64,000 nucleotides of DNA from Aphanothece sp. CMT-3BRIN-NPC111 (GTDB taxonomy: Bacteria > Cyanobacteriota > Cyanobacteriia > Cyanobacteriales > JAHHGU01). A program made the translations under genes and the position numbers. Positions within the stretch are counted from its first letter, which is position 1. Every line of letters starts with the position of its first letter. Below are positions 16,070 to 24,000 of the stretch, one piece after another. The stretch lies in the NCBI GenBank assembly GCA_019359765.1, contig JAHHGU010000002.1, positions 1-64,000 on the forward strand, in the 5' to 3' direction. Below the pieces are notes generated by a model that had not been told where the DNA came from, did not search any database, and was given only the letters and a program-made list of their open reading frames with translations.

Positions 16070-16885
16070 TTAGCGGATTGCCTGCGTCAAAACCTGGTTG
16101 AGCTTACCACTGCGATAACCTTCTAAATCTAGAGTCACGTAGACAAAGCCATATTCCTGAAAGGTAGACACTAAGGTTGGTAAATTTGTCGTTAAGATAA
16201 ACTCCTTAATTTGCTCAGGTGGCAACTCAATTTTTGCGGTATCGCCATCAGAGCGTACCCGAAGGTTTTTCCAACCCAGCCTATGCAGATAAATTTCTGC
16301 TCTGCCTACCCGTTGTAGCTTGCCCACGGTGATTTCTTCGCCGTAGGGGAAGCGAGAACTGAGACAGGGTTGTGCGGGTTTATCCCACCAAGGAAGATCT
16401 AGATGCTTTGAGAGTTCGCGTACTTCAGCTTTAGTAACGCCCAATTCTGCTAGGGGCGATCGCGCACCTCTTTCTTTTGCCGCCTGAATACCTGGCCTAT
16501 AATCGTGTAAATCATCAGCATTTACCCCATCCACTACATACGGATAGCCCAGCTTTTGGGCTAGGGGTTTAAGAGTATCGTGTAGTTCGCTTTTGCAGAA
16601 ATAGCAGCGGTTGACAGGGTTAGATGTGTAATTGGGGTTCTCCATTTCGTGAGTCTGGACTACCTGATGGGAAATCCCAATCGCGGCAGCTTGGATGCGG
16701 GCATCTTCTAGCTCTTCTGCCAGCAACGAGGGAGATTCTGCGGTTACAGCCAAAGCGCGATCGCCCAAAACCTCATAAGCAATTTTGGCAACCAGTGTGC
16801 TATCAACCCCCCCAGAGTAGGCAATCAACGCCCGATCCATTTCTGCAAATAAAGTTTTTAGCTGCTTCAGTTTCTGCGTCAACAT
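16070..16885 (-). CDS. larE: LarE-type ATP-dependent sacrificial sulfur transferase
   Basis: A 271-residue PP-loop protein. The pyrophosphatase loop AYSGGVDST lies at about 22-30. NRCYFCKSELHD (about 92-103) and QPCLSSRFPYGE (about 176-187) match LarE; the Cys in PCLSSR aligns with the cysteine that donates its sulfur in Lactobacillus LarE. LarE inserts sulfur during synthesis of the nickel-pincer cofactor of lactate racemase. The partners larB and larC are not in the window, so the cofactor role is assigned by family. Confidence 0.9.
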   Translation of the reverse strand: MLTQKLKQLKTLFAEMDRALIAYSGGVDSTLVAKIAYEVLGDRALAVTAESPSLLAEELEDARIQAAAIGISHQVVQTHEMENPNYTSNPVNRCYFCKSELHDTLKPLAQKLGYPYVVDGVNADDLHDYRPGIQAAKERGARSPLAELGVTKAEVRELSKHLDLPWWDKPAQPCLSSRFPYGEEITVGKLQRVGRAEIYLHRLGWKNLRVRSDGDTAKIELPPEQIKEFILTTNLPTLVSTFQEYGFVYVTLDLEGYRSGKLNQVLTQAIR

Positions 16886-17195
16886 CTTATCAATGGGTGA
16901 AATGGCTAATCTTCAAGTTTATTAGTCTCTTCTAGGCTAGCAACCGCAATCTACAATTTCATCAGTTGGCTTAATTCCGTACTGATATCTTATGTGTTAA
17001 TTACATCGCCTAATTATTACTTATGCTATGGCGCGAGGCTGATTTTAGATTAAAACTAAGTATGTGAGCATAAATAAACATAACTATGGGGGTTGCTAGC
17101 CGTTAGTATAGTAATGCTTTTTCACGATTCTACTAACTACTAACAATTCCAACATACATTTAATTACATCCACTACTTAACACTGTACTTTCCTC
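16886..17195. other. Intergenic region between divergent larE and kinase genes
   Basis: About 310 AT-rich bases expected to carry both divergent promoters. It includes short direct repeats (ACTAACTACTAACAAT type) but no ORF, RNA gene or convincing terminator. Confidence 0.4.
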
Positions 17196-18749
17196 ATGCT
17201 GGGAACAACACTTGCTGGACGCTACACAATTATCAGTTACCTGGGAGGCGGGGGATTTGCACAGACATATCTGGCTGAAGATAAACAGTTACCCGTGCAT
17301 AGGTGTATTGTCAAGAAATTCAAGCCGAGGGCAACTGATAGCGCTACCTGGCAAGCAGCCAGACGTTCATTTGACTCAGAAGCCCAAACCCTCTACCACT
17401 TGGGCAAGCATGAACGTATTAGGCGGCTTTTGGCTCACTTTGAGGAAAATCAAGCCTTCTACTTAGTTCAGGAATGGATTGAAGGGCATGATTTGAGTAT
17501 AGAATTGACGCCGGGAAAGCGGTTAAGTGAATCCTACGCGATCGCCCTGTTGCAGAATATTCTACAACCCTTAGCTTTTGCACATCAGCAGAATGTCATT
17601 CACCGGGATCTTAAGCCCTCCAATTTAATCCGGCGTAAGCAAGACGGCAAGATTATACTGACTAACTTTGGGGCAGTTAAACAAATCTTTACGCCAACGA
17701 TGGATTCTCCAGGGCAAGCTGTTGCTATTGATATCCTCAACTATCTGCCGCGCGAACAGGCTAAGGGAAATCCCAGATTCAGCAGCGATATCTATGCGCT
17801 GGGGATGATTGGTATCCAATCCTTAACAGGCTTAATGCCTCACCAACTGCAAAAAGACCCCCAGACATCTGAAATTATCTGGCGTAATGGGCTACAAGTC
17901 AGCCCTGGGCTGGCAGATATTTTAGATACAATGGTGCGCTACAACTTCCAGCAGCGTTACCTCTCAGCAACAGAGGCATTGCAGGCGGTGCAGCAGTTGT
18001 CTAATCCCTATACGCCAGTACCACAGGCAACTATTCCTGCCCCTCCCCCAACGCCGCCATTCTCTCCACCGCCAGTACCACAGGCAACTATTCCTGCTTC
18101 TCCCCCAACGCCGCCATCCTCTCCACCGCCAGTACCACAACAGTACCGTCAAGAAATTCCTTCTCAGCCAGAGTCTTTACAATCTTCTTCTGTACCAACA
18201 CAGACTGGACGTGTGCTTGGTGGATGGGGCTTTTTGTTCCAGTGGACGGGTGCAACTACTCTGGGTACTATTTTGGGCTATGTTTTAGGCTGGCTTTTGA
18301 GCTTGATCGCCAGTCTTATTGCGGTCGATGCCGTGACTTATGCTATCTTCGGTGCCGTATTTGGCGCTGCGGTGGGAATCATGCAATGGTTAATTTTGCG
18401 GCAGCAGATATACGGGGCTGCTTGGTGGATTTTAGCGACTACTATAGGGGCTGCTGTGAGTTTTCCCGTAGGTGATGTGGTCTACAATGCTTTATTCGGT
18501 AGCATTGGCGCTGCCGTGACTTATGCTATCTTCGGTGCCGTATTTGGCGCTGCGGTGGGAATTACGCAAGGGTTAGTTCTGCGACGGGTAGGCTGGTGGG
18601 TGTTGGCGACTACTTTGGGTGCTGCCGTGAGTTTTGCCTTTGCAGCTAATTTGCCCCGTGTAGGCTTAGTAGTCGGCGGGGTAATCTTCGGAGGAATTAC
18701 AGGAGTTGTGCTGGATTGGCTGTTATCTCATCCGGTTTCAGAAAATTAG
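17196..18749 (+). CDS. Serine/threonine protein kinase with Pro-rich linker and membrane domain, DFG altered to NFG
   Basis: A 517-residue kinase. The kinase domain (about 1-270) has GGGGFAQTYLAED in the nucleotide loop, a conserved Lys (CIVKKF) and VIHRDLKPSNLI in the catalytic loop. The metal-binding motif reads TNFGAVK: the DFG aspartate is asparagine, which normally cripples or alters magnesium binding. The activation segment is also atypical (YLPREQAKG instead of YMAPEQ). A Pro-rich linker with two copies of PQATIPAxPPTPPxSPPPV (about 272-310) leads to about six hydrophobic Gly/Ala-rich segments (about 345-510) with internal duplication. It may be a pseudokinase or a weak kinase anchored in the membrane. 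Confidence 0.88.
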   Translation: MLGTTLAGRYTIISYLGGGGFAQTYLAEDKQLPVHRCIVKKFKPRATDSATWQAARRSFDSEAQTLYHLGKHERIRRLLAHFEENQAFYLVQEWIEGHDLSIELTPGKRLSESYAIALLQNILQPLAFAHQQNVIHRDLKPSNLIRRKQDGKIILTNFGAVKQIFTPTMDSPGQAVAIDILNYLPREQAKGNPRFSSDIYALGMIGIQSLTGLMPHQLQKDPQTSEIIWRNGLQVSPGLADILDTMVRYNFQQRYLSATEALQAVQQLSNPYTPVPQATIPAPPPTPPFSPPPVPQATIPASPPTPPSSPPPVPQQYRQEIPSQPESLQSSSVPTQTGRVLGGWGFLFQWTGATTLGTILGYVLGWLLSLIASLIAVDAVTYAIFGAVFGAAVGIMQWLILRQQIYGAAWWILATTIGAAVSFPVGDVVYNALFGSIGAAVTYAIFGAVFGAAVGITQGLVLRRVGWWVLATTLGAAVSFAFAANLPRVGLVVGGVIFGGITGVVLDWLLSHPVSEN

Positions 18750-18922
18750 ACTTTCTGCACAAGCCGCTCAAATCTGGTAAATTATCTGCGTTTATCTGCG
18801 TACATCTGCTTTAATCTGCGTACAAAAAAACCAAGAACGCAACTTCGCATCAGGCAACAACGTTAAGCATGGGTAGCCCTCAATCAGCCAACAAAGCTTT
18901 TCCTCTTTATGGAGCGATACAA

Positions 18923-19414
18923 TTAGTCAGCGATCGCCCAACGCACATAAGGGCGCGAACCAAGTATACTGCGATTCATGATTACAGAAGGGGTACTAGG
19001 ATTGTCTGGCGGCAGTTGGACAGTAAAATAAACATTCCCCTTTTGAAACCTAAACCTGTATTGGGGATATTCCTGAGAACTAGCCCTACCGACGCAGGAA
19101 GCATAGGCTTTTTTCAAAGGCGCTCTGTATTGTGCAAACTTCTGGCTTGAAGATACTAACTTAGCAGTACCTGCGATCGCCAAAGTGTCAGCAATGACAG
19201 TCAGTTCGCCGCCGCCTTCGTAGTAAGTAGAGGAAGTCCAAAGACGGACAGTTTTAGGACATGTCCCAGCGTGACGTCCTACGGTGAAGGTTGTATTGGG
19301 TTGAGTGCTTGGTAGTACCGCTCTTGCTGGCTGGCTTTGCGCCAATCCTGGTGTCGCCACCATTAGCGCGGATAATAAGCCAAGGATTGTTGTGAGCCGT
19401 GCCATATTTTTCAT
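18923..19414 (-). CDS. Secreted protein of unknown function
   Basis: About 163 residues from the ATG at 19414; an in-frame ATG at 19453 would add 13 residues ahead of the signal peptide. The start MKNMARLTTILGLLSALMVATPGLAQ is a classical Sec signal with an AxA-like cleavage site after Ala-Gln. The mature part contains two Cys (HAGTCPKTVRLW and SCVGRASSQ) that could form a disulfide, and a pattern of short beta strands. No family recognised. Probably periplasmic. Confidence 0.7.
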   Translation of the reverse strand: MKNMARLTTILGLLSALMVATPGLAQSQPARAVLPSTQPNTTFTVGRHAGTCPKTVRLWTSSTYYEGGGELTVIADTLAIAGTAKLVSSSQKFAQYRAPLKKAYASCVGRASSQEYPQYRFRFQKGNVYFTVQLPPDNPSTPSVIMNRSILGSRPYVRWAIAD

Positions 19415-19510
19415 AATTTGTTCTGAGATTTGAAGTTGTATACATAGCTTCAAAACTCTCAGCTTATATTTCGCAATAGTTCACAAGGATTATGAGGAAA
19501 AAGGTAAAAT

Positions 19511-19632
19511 TATAGCAGTTGCCTTGTCGGATGTTTGACAATCGACACTAGACTCCATGTACCCAGAACTGCTGCTATAACTGAAGGGTCGCTAAAAGCT
19601 AATTGCTAAAAGCTAACTGCTAATTGCTATAA
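19511..19632. repeat. Interspersed element, copy 2 (TATAGCA...TTGCTATA)
   Basis: Related to the unit at 14580-14700: begins TATAGCAGTTGCCTTG, shares TTGACAATCGAC and CATGTACCCAGA, and ends AATTGCTATAA after a small array of GCTAAAAGCTAA units. Terminal inverted ends and lack of coding capacity suggest a non-autonomous mobile element. It sits upstream of the aromatic attenuator region. Confidence 0.6.
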
Positions 19633-19703
19633 GCAAATTGTCAGATCGCCAAGGATACTAAAGACCTGGTAGGAATACTCATTTAGGTTAGATATTGCAG
19701 GTC

Positions 19704-19732
19704 TTGACGTATTGCCCTTCTTTTGCTAGTGT
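19704..19732 (+). promoter_or_regulatory. Candidate promoter of the aroF leader
   Basis: TTGACG at 19704-19709 and TAGTGT at 19727-19732 are separated by 17 bases, a sigma-70 type spacing with a good -35 and a weak -10. Transcription would begin near 19739, about 30 bases ahead of the first leader peptide. This is a pattern match only. Confidence 0.4.
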
Positions 19733-19770
19733 TTGTAATTAGTATATTTTATCTCCAAAGCGCTTACCCT

Positions 19771-19827
19771 ATGTTCAGCAGCAGCTTTTATTTTTACTTT
19801 TGGTTTAGGCAGGTTCACCGGCAGTGA
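19771..19827 (+). CDS. Aromatic leader peptide 1 of the aroF attenuator
   Basis: An 18-codon ORF, MFSSSFYFYFWFRQVHRQ, with eight aromatic residues and seven in a row (6-12). Its last codons (14-17) contain the segment GGTTCACCGG (19812-19821), which can pair over 10 bp (two G-U) with CTGGTGGACC (19850-19859). The latter overlaps the 5' arm of the terminator at 19855-19892. A ribosome finishing the peptide would cover the first segment and let the terminator form; a ribosome stalled on Phe/Tyr/Trp codons would leave it free to block the terminator. No strong ribosome site is seen. An in-frame GTG at 19729 could extend the peptide. Confidence 0.72.
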   Translation: MFSSSFYFYFWFRQVHRQ

Positions 19828-19854
19828 ATCCATCTTCGTATGGAACCGCCTGGT

Positions 19855-19892
19855 GGACCGCAGAGAGAGCATCTGCGGTCTTTTGTTTTTTT
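19855..19892 (+). terminator. Rho-independent terminator of attenuator unit 1
   Basis: A perfect 9-bp stem (GACCGCAGA 19856-19864 with TCTGCGGTC 19872-19880), a 7-base loop, then TTTTGTTTTTTT. It lies 28 bases after the stop of leader peptide 1, and its 5' arm overlaps the antiterminator partner segment. Confidence 0.88.
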
Positions 19893-19981
19893 GAGGGTTT
19901 GCAACCAAAATTATCCAATTTAAGCTTTATGCCAGTCCAGCCTGCGGAATCTAGGGTAAGTCTTTTGAAGCAAGTAAAAGC

Positions 19982-20047
19982 ATGACAAGTCATCTTTATA
20001 GCTGGTTTTACGGATTTTACTTTTGGCCCAGAAACAGTTCCGGGTAG
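19982..20047 (+). CDS. Aromatic leader peptide 2 of the aroF attenuator
   Basis: A 21-codon ORF beginning MTSHLYSWFYGFYFW. Eight of 21 residues are aromatic (Tyr6, Trp8, Phe9, Tyr10, Phe12, Tyr13, Phe14, Trp15). The DNA of its final codons carries GTTCCGGG (20037-20044) directly before the TAG. This octamer is identical to the 3' arm of the downstream terminator and perfectly complementary to its 5' arm (CCCGGAAC 20074-20081), so it can act as antiterminator when not covered by a ribosome. It shares the FYFW-x-R motif and 12 identical bases (TTTTACTTTTGG) with leader 1, suggesting duplication. The upstream ribosome site is weak. Confidence 0.82.
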   Translation: MTSHLYSWFYGFYFWPRNSSG

Positions 20048-20073
20048 ATAGAGTCATGCTGATTTTTGCCTAG

Positions 20074-20104
20074 CCCGGAACTCGATCAAGGTTCCGGGTT
20101 TTTT
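20074..20104 (+). terminator. Rho-independent terminator of attenuator unit 2
   Basis: Perfect 8-bp stem (CCCGGAAC 20074-20081 with GTTCCGGG 20091-20098), a 9-base loop and six T. It ends 36 bases before the aroF start codon. Its 5' arm can instead pair with the identical upstream copy of GTTCCGGG at 20037-20044. Confidence 0.92.
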
Positions 20105-20140
20105 GTTATCCACGTTCTTTTTTCAAAGGAGTCCTCGAAA

Positions 20141-21001
20141 GTGTTAAATGCCAAACTCGCCGCTCAATCTCACTCTGACCACCGCACAATTATTAAGCTG
20201 TCAGAAAACGTTAGCGTTGGCGGTCAAGATATCCTGATCGTCGGCGGTCCCTGCTCAGTGGAAAGTCTAGAACAAATGGAGTCAGTGGCAAGCCATCTAG
20301 GAGAAGCGCCAATTCAGGTATTACGGGGGGGTGTCTACAAACCAAGGACATCCCCCTACGCATTTCAAGGCATGGGAGAAGAGGGGCTGAATATTTTAGC
20401 TACTGTTCGTCGGCGTCACAACCTACCTGTAGTTACCGAAGTGATGTCTATTGCTCAAATTGAAGCGGTTGCAGCTAGTGCCGATATGTTGCAAATTGGC
20501 AGCCGCAATATGCAAAATTACGATTTACTCAAAGCTGTGGGTCAAGTCAGTAAGCCAGTGCTGCTCAAACGTGGGTTATCGGCAACAATTGAAGAGTTTG
20601 TTTTGGCGGCAGAATATATCTTGAGCCACGGCAACCCTCAGGTAGTGCTTTGCGAGCGAGGTATTCGCAGCTTTGATTCTTACACGCGCAACGTGCTAGA
20701 TCTCGGTGCAGTGGTCGCGCTGAAGCAATTAATTCACTTGCCCGTGATTGTAGATCCCTCTCATGCTGCTGGCAAGCGGGAACTGGTGGCAGATCTTGCT
20801 AGGGCGGCAATTGCTTGTGGGGCGGATGGGTTGATGATTGAGTGTCATCCTGAGCCGGAAGAATCGGTTTCAGATGCACGTCAGGCGCTTTCTTTAGAGG
20901 ATATGGTTAAGCTGGTTCACAGCTTAAGACCAGTGGCGGCAGCTGTGGGGCGTCGCGTACCTGTAGCCAAAAGTTACCGTCCTTTACTCCAATGCGTGTA
21001 A
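20141..21001 (+). CDS. aroF: 3-deoxy-7-phosphoheptulonate synthase (DAHP synthase, type I beta)
   Basis: Condenses phosphoenolpyruvate and erythrose-4-phosphate, the first step of the shikimate pathway. The GTG at 20141 is chosen because AAAGGAG lies 9 bases upstream and earlier in-frame codons fall inside the terminator. The 286-residue protein shows GGPCSVES (about 37), GGVYKPRTSPYAFQGMG (about 66), QIGSRNMQNYD (about 121) and IDPSHAAGKR (about 204). There is no added ACT or chorismate-mutase domain, so feedback control by a fused regulatory domain is not apparent. That fits with control through the two upstream attenuators. The next gene follows after 15 bases. Confidence 0.95.
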   Translation: MLNAKLAAQSHSDHRTIIKLSENVSVGGQDILIVGGPCSVESLEQMESVASHLGEAPIQVLRGGVYKPRTSPYAFQGMGEEGLNILATVRRRHNLPVVTEVMSIAQIEAVAASADMLQIGSRNMQNYDLLKAVGQVSKPVLLKRGLSATIEEFVLAAEYILSHGNPQVVLCERGIRSFDSYTRNVLDLGAVVALKQLIHLPVIVDPSHAAGKRELVADLARAAIACGADGLMIECHPEPEESVSDARQALSLEDMVKLVHSLRPVAAAVGRRVPVAKSYRPLLQCV

Positions 21002-21016
21002 AAAAATATAACTGTT

Positions 21017-21553
21017 ATGGATAGGGCTGCTCACCTCCAGATGATTCTGGCTAACTCGCCCGTTGGCACTGTATTACCTGCCATCGCCCAACTCAACTTA
21101 CCTGACTGGTGGTTGGCAGGAGGTGCTGTTCGCAATACTGTCTGGCGATCGCTTTTCGCGCCCAATTGTGAGTTGGTTATCAATGACTTTGATGTTGCCT
21201 TTTTTGATGCTAGCGGAGAGCGTTCTCAAGAACTGGCAGCAAAGGAAGCCCTGACAACTCAATTTCCTGAATATCAATTTGATGTCAAGAATCAATATAG
21301 TTTTGCCCGTTGGCGTGCTGGTCGTAGACCCTACAGTAGTTCTGAAGATGGAGTTTCAGATTGGCTACACACAGCAACTGCCGTAGGCGTTCGACTTTCT
21401 TCACAAGGGCAATGGCAATTATTCACACCCTACGGTCTTTCTGATTTATTTGATGGTCTAGTCCGACCCACTCCAGCACATTCTCAGAATCCCGATGCCC
21501 AGAAGAAAGCAGCTTCGTTTCTGCAAAAATGTCCGCGCCTGAGTATGGCATAA
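21017..21553 (+). CDS. Nucleotidyltransferase family protein (COG3575-like)
   Basis: A 178-residue protein with the polymerase-beta-like pattern LAGGAVRNTVW (about 34-44) and NDFDVAFFD (about 57-65), followed by FARWRAGRRPYSSSEDGVSDWLHTATAVGVR. This is the layout of the small COG3575 nucleotidyltransferase-like proteins, whose substrate is unknown. It lies 15 bases after aroF and is probably cotranscribed, thus under the same attenuators. The link to aromatic synthesis is positional only. Confidence 0.82.
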   Translation: MDRAAHLQMILANSPVGTVLPAIAQLNLPDWWLAGGAVRNTVWRSLFAPNCELVINDFDVAFFDASGERSQELAAKEALTTQFPEYQFDVKNQYSFARWRAGRRPYSSSEDGVSDWLHTATAVGVRLSSQGQWQLFTPYGLSDLFDGLVRPTPAHSQNPDAQKKAASFLQKCPRLSMA

Positions 21554-21621
21554 AAGTTCTGCTTCAAAATGTTTGCGGATAATTGCTTTCATTCTGTCTT
21601 CTTATAAATGCAACGCGGCTG

Positions 21622-22176
21622 TTAAACGGGTGATAAACTCTCCCACGACTTCCGTGTAAGCTGCCATTCAATTTGACTCCATCCTCGCTCATCTATCCAA
21701 TTGGAACCAGGATGTGTGCCAACGGCGACAAACCCATACCGCTGCGCTAAACGGGCGACACGCACATTTGCACTGACGGAAACGCCTCGAATCTCTTTTA
21801 ACCTTAATTCCTGAAATCCGAACTCGATCAGAGCTTTCCCAACCTCAATCGCATAGGCGTAACGCCCCCAGAACTGGGGTGCTAACTCGATGCCCAGTTC
21901 CGCTCGATCGGCACCGTAATCCTCACGGCGTAATCCGCCACAGCCAATTAGCTCCTGAGAGTTCCGGCGATCGACGATAGCAAGTTGATAATTTAGACGG
22001 GGACGTTGGGCTGCCCACTGACGGAAAAGGTTCAGAAGCTCCCTGGTATGGCTGGGTGCTACTTCTTCTGGCGCACAGAATGCCGCATACCGTGGATCGG
22101 CATGATATGCGAAAAATGCAGGCTCGTCTTCCTTCGTAAAATCTCGGAGAATAAATCTCTTGGTGACGATCTCCAT
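21622..22176 (-). CDS. GNAT family N-acetyltransferase
   Basis: A 184-residue GNAT protein of the RimJ/RimL type that acetylates an amine with acetyl-CoA. The ATG at 22176 (MEIVTKRFILRDFTKED) is preferred: it has a GGGGG run upstream and gives the usual N-terminus; the frame is open further upstream. The CoA-binding region is ELGIELAPQFWGRYAYAIEVGKALIEFGF, followed by NVRVARLAQRYGFVAVG. Substrate unknown. It follows the MAPEG gene and is likely in the same transcript. Confidence 0.88.
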   Translation of the reverse strand: MEIVTKRFILRDFTKEDEPAFFAYHADPRYAAFCAPEEVAPSHTRELLNLFRQWAAQRPRLNYQLAIVDRRNSQELIGCGGLRREDYGADRAELGIELAPQFWGRYAYAIEVGKALIEFGFQELRLKEIRGVSVSANVRVARLAQRYGFVAVGTHPGSNWIDERGWSQIEWQLTRKSWESLSPV

Positions 22177-22266
22177 TGTCAGTGTCCCCCGGCTTAATCG
22201 TCTCATTAAATACAGAATTGCTATGTTCTGGCGCAGCGCGGCGACTGATAACTCCTTTATCCTCAA

Positions 22267-22692
22267 CTAGAAGATCGCCAGGGCAGTTAAGGCGAGTAAG
22301 CAGCTTAATTGAATCACTAAGCTTAAAAACCGAAACTTTGGATCAATACCAGCGATGTGAATCAGTGAATGTACAATCCGAAATAAAATGTACACAACAA
22401 TCAGCACATCTACCACTGTTCCGGAGACGTCCCGAACTGTCAGGAGGAAAACAACTCCCAGATACAAAGGCAGGTTCTCTACCAAGTTGGACTGTACTCG
22501 AAACAATCGCCAAAGCAAGCTTTCATCGTTTGGTGTTGCAAAATCTTTGACAGAACCACCCGCAGCTAAATGCCGAATCCTGACTGTGAGCAGAAGGGCA
22601 ACGATCGCGATCGTCCATACGATGAAGATGGCTAAACCCCAGAGGGGAAAGGTCATATCGATAGGCATCTGTCCGCCAGGTGTGGGAATCAT
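22267..22692 (-). CDS. MAPEG family membrane protein
   Basis: A 141-residue protein with four hydrophobic helices (about 15-38, 68-85, 90-112, 121-140) and the MAPEG signature around FRVQSNLVENLPLYLGVVFLL. MAPEG proteins (microsomal glutathione transferase-like) act at membranes on lipophilic or oxidised substrates; bacterial members are mostly uncharacterised. Upstream of the GNAT gene on the same strand. Confidence 0.87.
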   Translation of the reverse strand: MIPTPGGQMPIDMTFPLWGLAIFIVWTIAIVALLLTVRIRHLAAGGSVKDFATPNDESLLWRLFRVQSNLVENLPLYLGVVFLLTVRDVSGTVVDVLIVVYILFRIVHSLIHIAGIDPKFRFLSLVIQLSCLLALTALAIF

Positions 22693-22890
22693 TAGTTATT
22701 GCTCCTGTCTGTTGGATTCACGGCGTGGGAAATTAGTTTGTTTTAATCCGCGCTTGATTTTAGTGTGACGCGATCAGACTAAGGGTTCACTAGCCTAAAG
22801 GATAGTTCGACATCTGCGATAAACTTTTCACTCGGAAATCTGTTGTGCGAATGGTTCGTCTCCCTACTTTTGTAAATTCATATAGATGAA

Positions 22891-24000
22891 TTACGAGTTA
22901 GCATGTTTGGAAATACATCGGATTGAAAATGAATTCGCTTGCTCAATAAGGCGCACTGCCTCTACAGCACCGTTTGTGTAACTCACCAAATGCTGATCGA
23001 TGTTTTGCTGTTGCTGGTTCAGAAATGACTGAACTGCCTCTATAGGAGACGTACGCATAGTCACCTGCATATTCTGTACCCAAGAAGTAACTTTATCTAC
23101 GCGCCGCAGTTGTCGATCGTATAATCGCTTCCAGACCAAAGCCACCAACGGCACGCCCAATACTGCACATTCATACACTGTGTTATATCCACCACCTCCG
23201 ACAACAACATCTGCTGCCGGGAAGCATTCAATTGCTGGCCAATGAGACACCCACAATGCTGGTGGACAACCAGTGGGATAGATAGGAGACAAACACCGCA
23301 CAGTAACATCAGAAAAACTAGCGGCTAGTTGACTGGTGAGGATACCAAAGTGGGGCAATTCAGAAAGTTTACCAGTGGCACATACGAGGATAGTTTTTTG
23401 GGAAGGATCAATTATTTGGTGTTCTGGCTGCTGACTGCTGACTTTTGCATTTAAATGCAATAACTTACGTGCTTGGGTTCTATCTGGCAATTCATCAGCA
23501 TTGCGAATTAACCAAGGACGAGTATGCTGCACTATGGGCAAGTCTGCCAGGGGCAAATCTTCTCCTTCTCCCGGCACAATAACAGCGTCATAGTTTTGAG
23601 CCACAAACGATCGCAACCCGAACTTTTGAACATATTCAGGTTTGAGATCGCGATGAATTAAAATCCGAGGAATGTGTTTTAGCTGGGGTAAGATATCTGC
23701 TAACTCACCACCCAACCCTCTGGGAAAAGTATCTACAATCAAGCGATCGCACTCAGAGTTTAGCAACACCTCCCGCACTTGTTCGCAGGTACGGTTTAAT
23801 CCAGCATCAGGTGCAATTATCTGTAGCTGACAACCTAATTCCGGTAATTTATGTTGTATAAAAGCTGCATAAGGGCTGTTACTGAGAATTTTAACTTGAT
23901 AGCGACGAGCAGCAATCCTACCTAAAGATAGGGCGCGAGTGAGATGTCCCCAACCTCCTCCCAAAGCGTAGATTAGCCAGGTTTCCCCGGTTTCAATCAA
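22891..24000 (-). CDS. MurG-like glycosyltransferase (GT28/GT-B fold)
   Basis: A 369-residue GT-B glycosyltransferase. The N-terminal GGGWGHLTRALSLGRIAARR (about 14-33) is the GxGGH-type acceptor loop, and the C-terminal ADVVVGGGGYNTVYECAVLGVPLVALVWKR (about 266-296) is the nucleotide-sugar binding block. No membrane helix. Donor and acceptor are unknown; glycolipid or exopolysaccharide synthesis is plausible. Its start overlaps the stop of the FHA gene by 4 bases, so it is the last gene of a coupled minus-strand operon. Confidence 0.87.
   Translation of the reverse strand: MIETGETWLIYALGGGWGHLTRALSLGRIAARRYQVKILSNSPYAAFIQHKLPELGCQLQIIAPDAGLNRTCEQVREVLLNSECDRLIVDTFPRGLGGELADILPQLKHIPRILIHRDLKPEYVQKFGLRSFVAQNYDAVIVPGEGEDLPLADLPIVQHTRPWLIRNADELPDRTQARKLLHLNAKVSSQQPEHQIIDPSQKTILVCATGKLSELPHFGILTSQLAASFSDVTVRCLSPIYPTGCPPALWVSHWPAIECFPAADVVVGGGGYNTVYECAVLGVPLVALVWKRLYDRQLRRVDKVTSWVQNMQVTMRTSPIEAVQSFLNQQQQNIDQHLVSYTNGAVEAVRLIEQANSFSIRCISKHANS

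Noticed and set aside
18869..19150. Plus-strand 93-aa frame
   Set aside because: Antisense to the secreted protein gene, which has a clear signal peptide.
19726..19993. Minus-strand 60-62 aa frames across the aromatic leader
   Set aside because: Shadows of the leader; the plus strand explains the region with ORFs, terminators and antiterminators.
20066..20140. Longer N-terminus for DAHP synthase starting at 20066
   Set aside because: It would place the start codon inside the terminator stem region and has no ribosome site; the GTG at 20141 has AAAGGAG.
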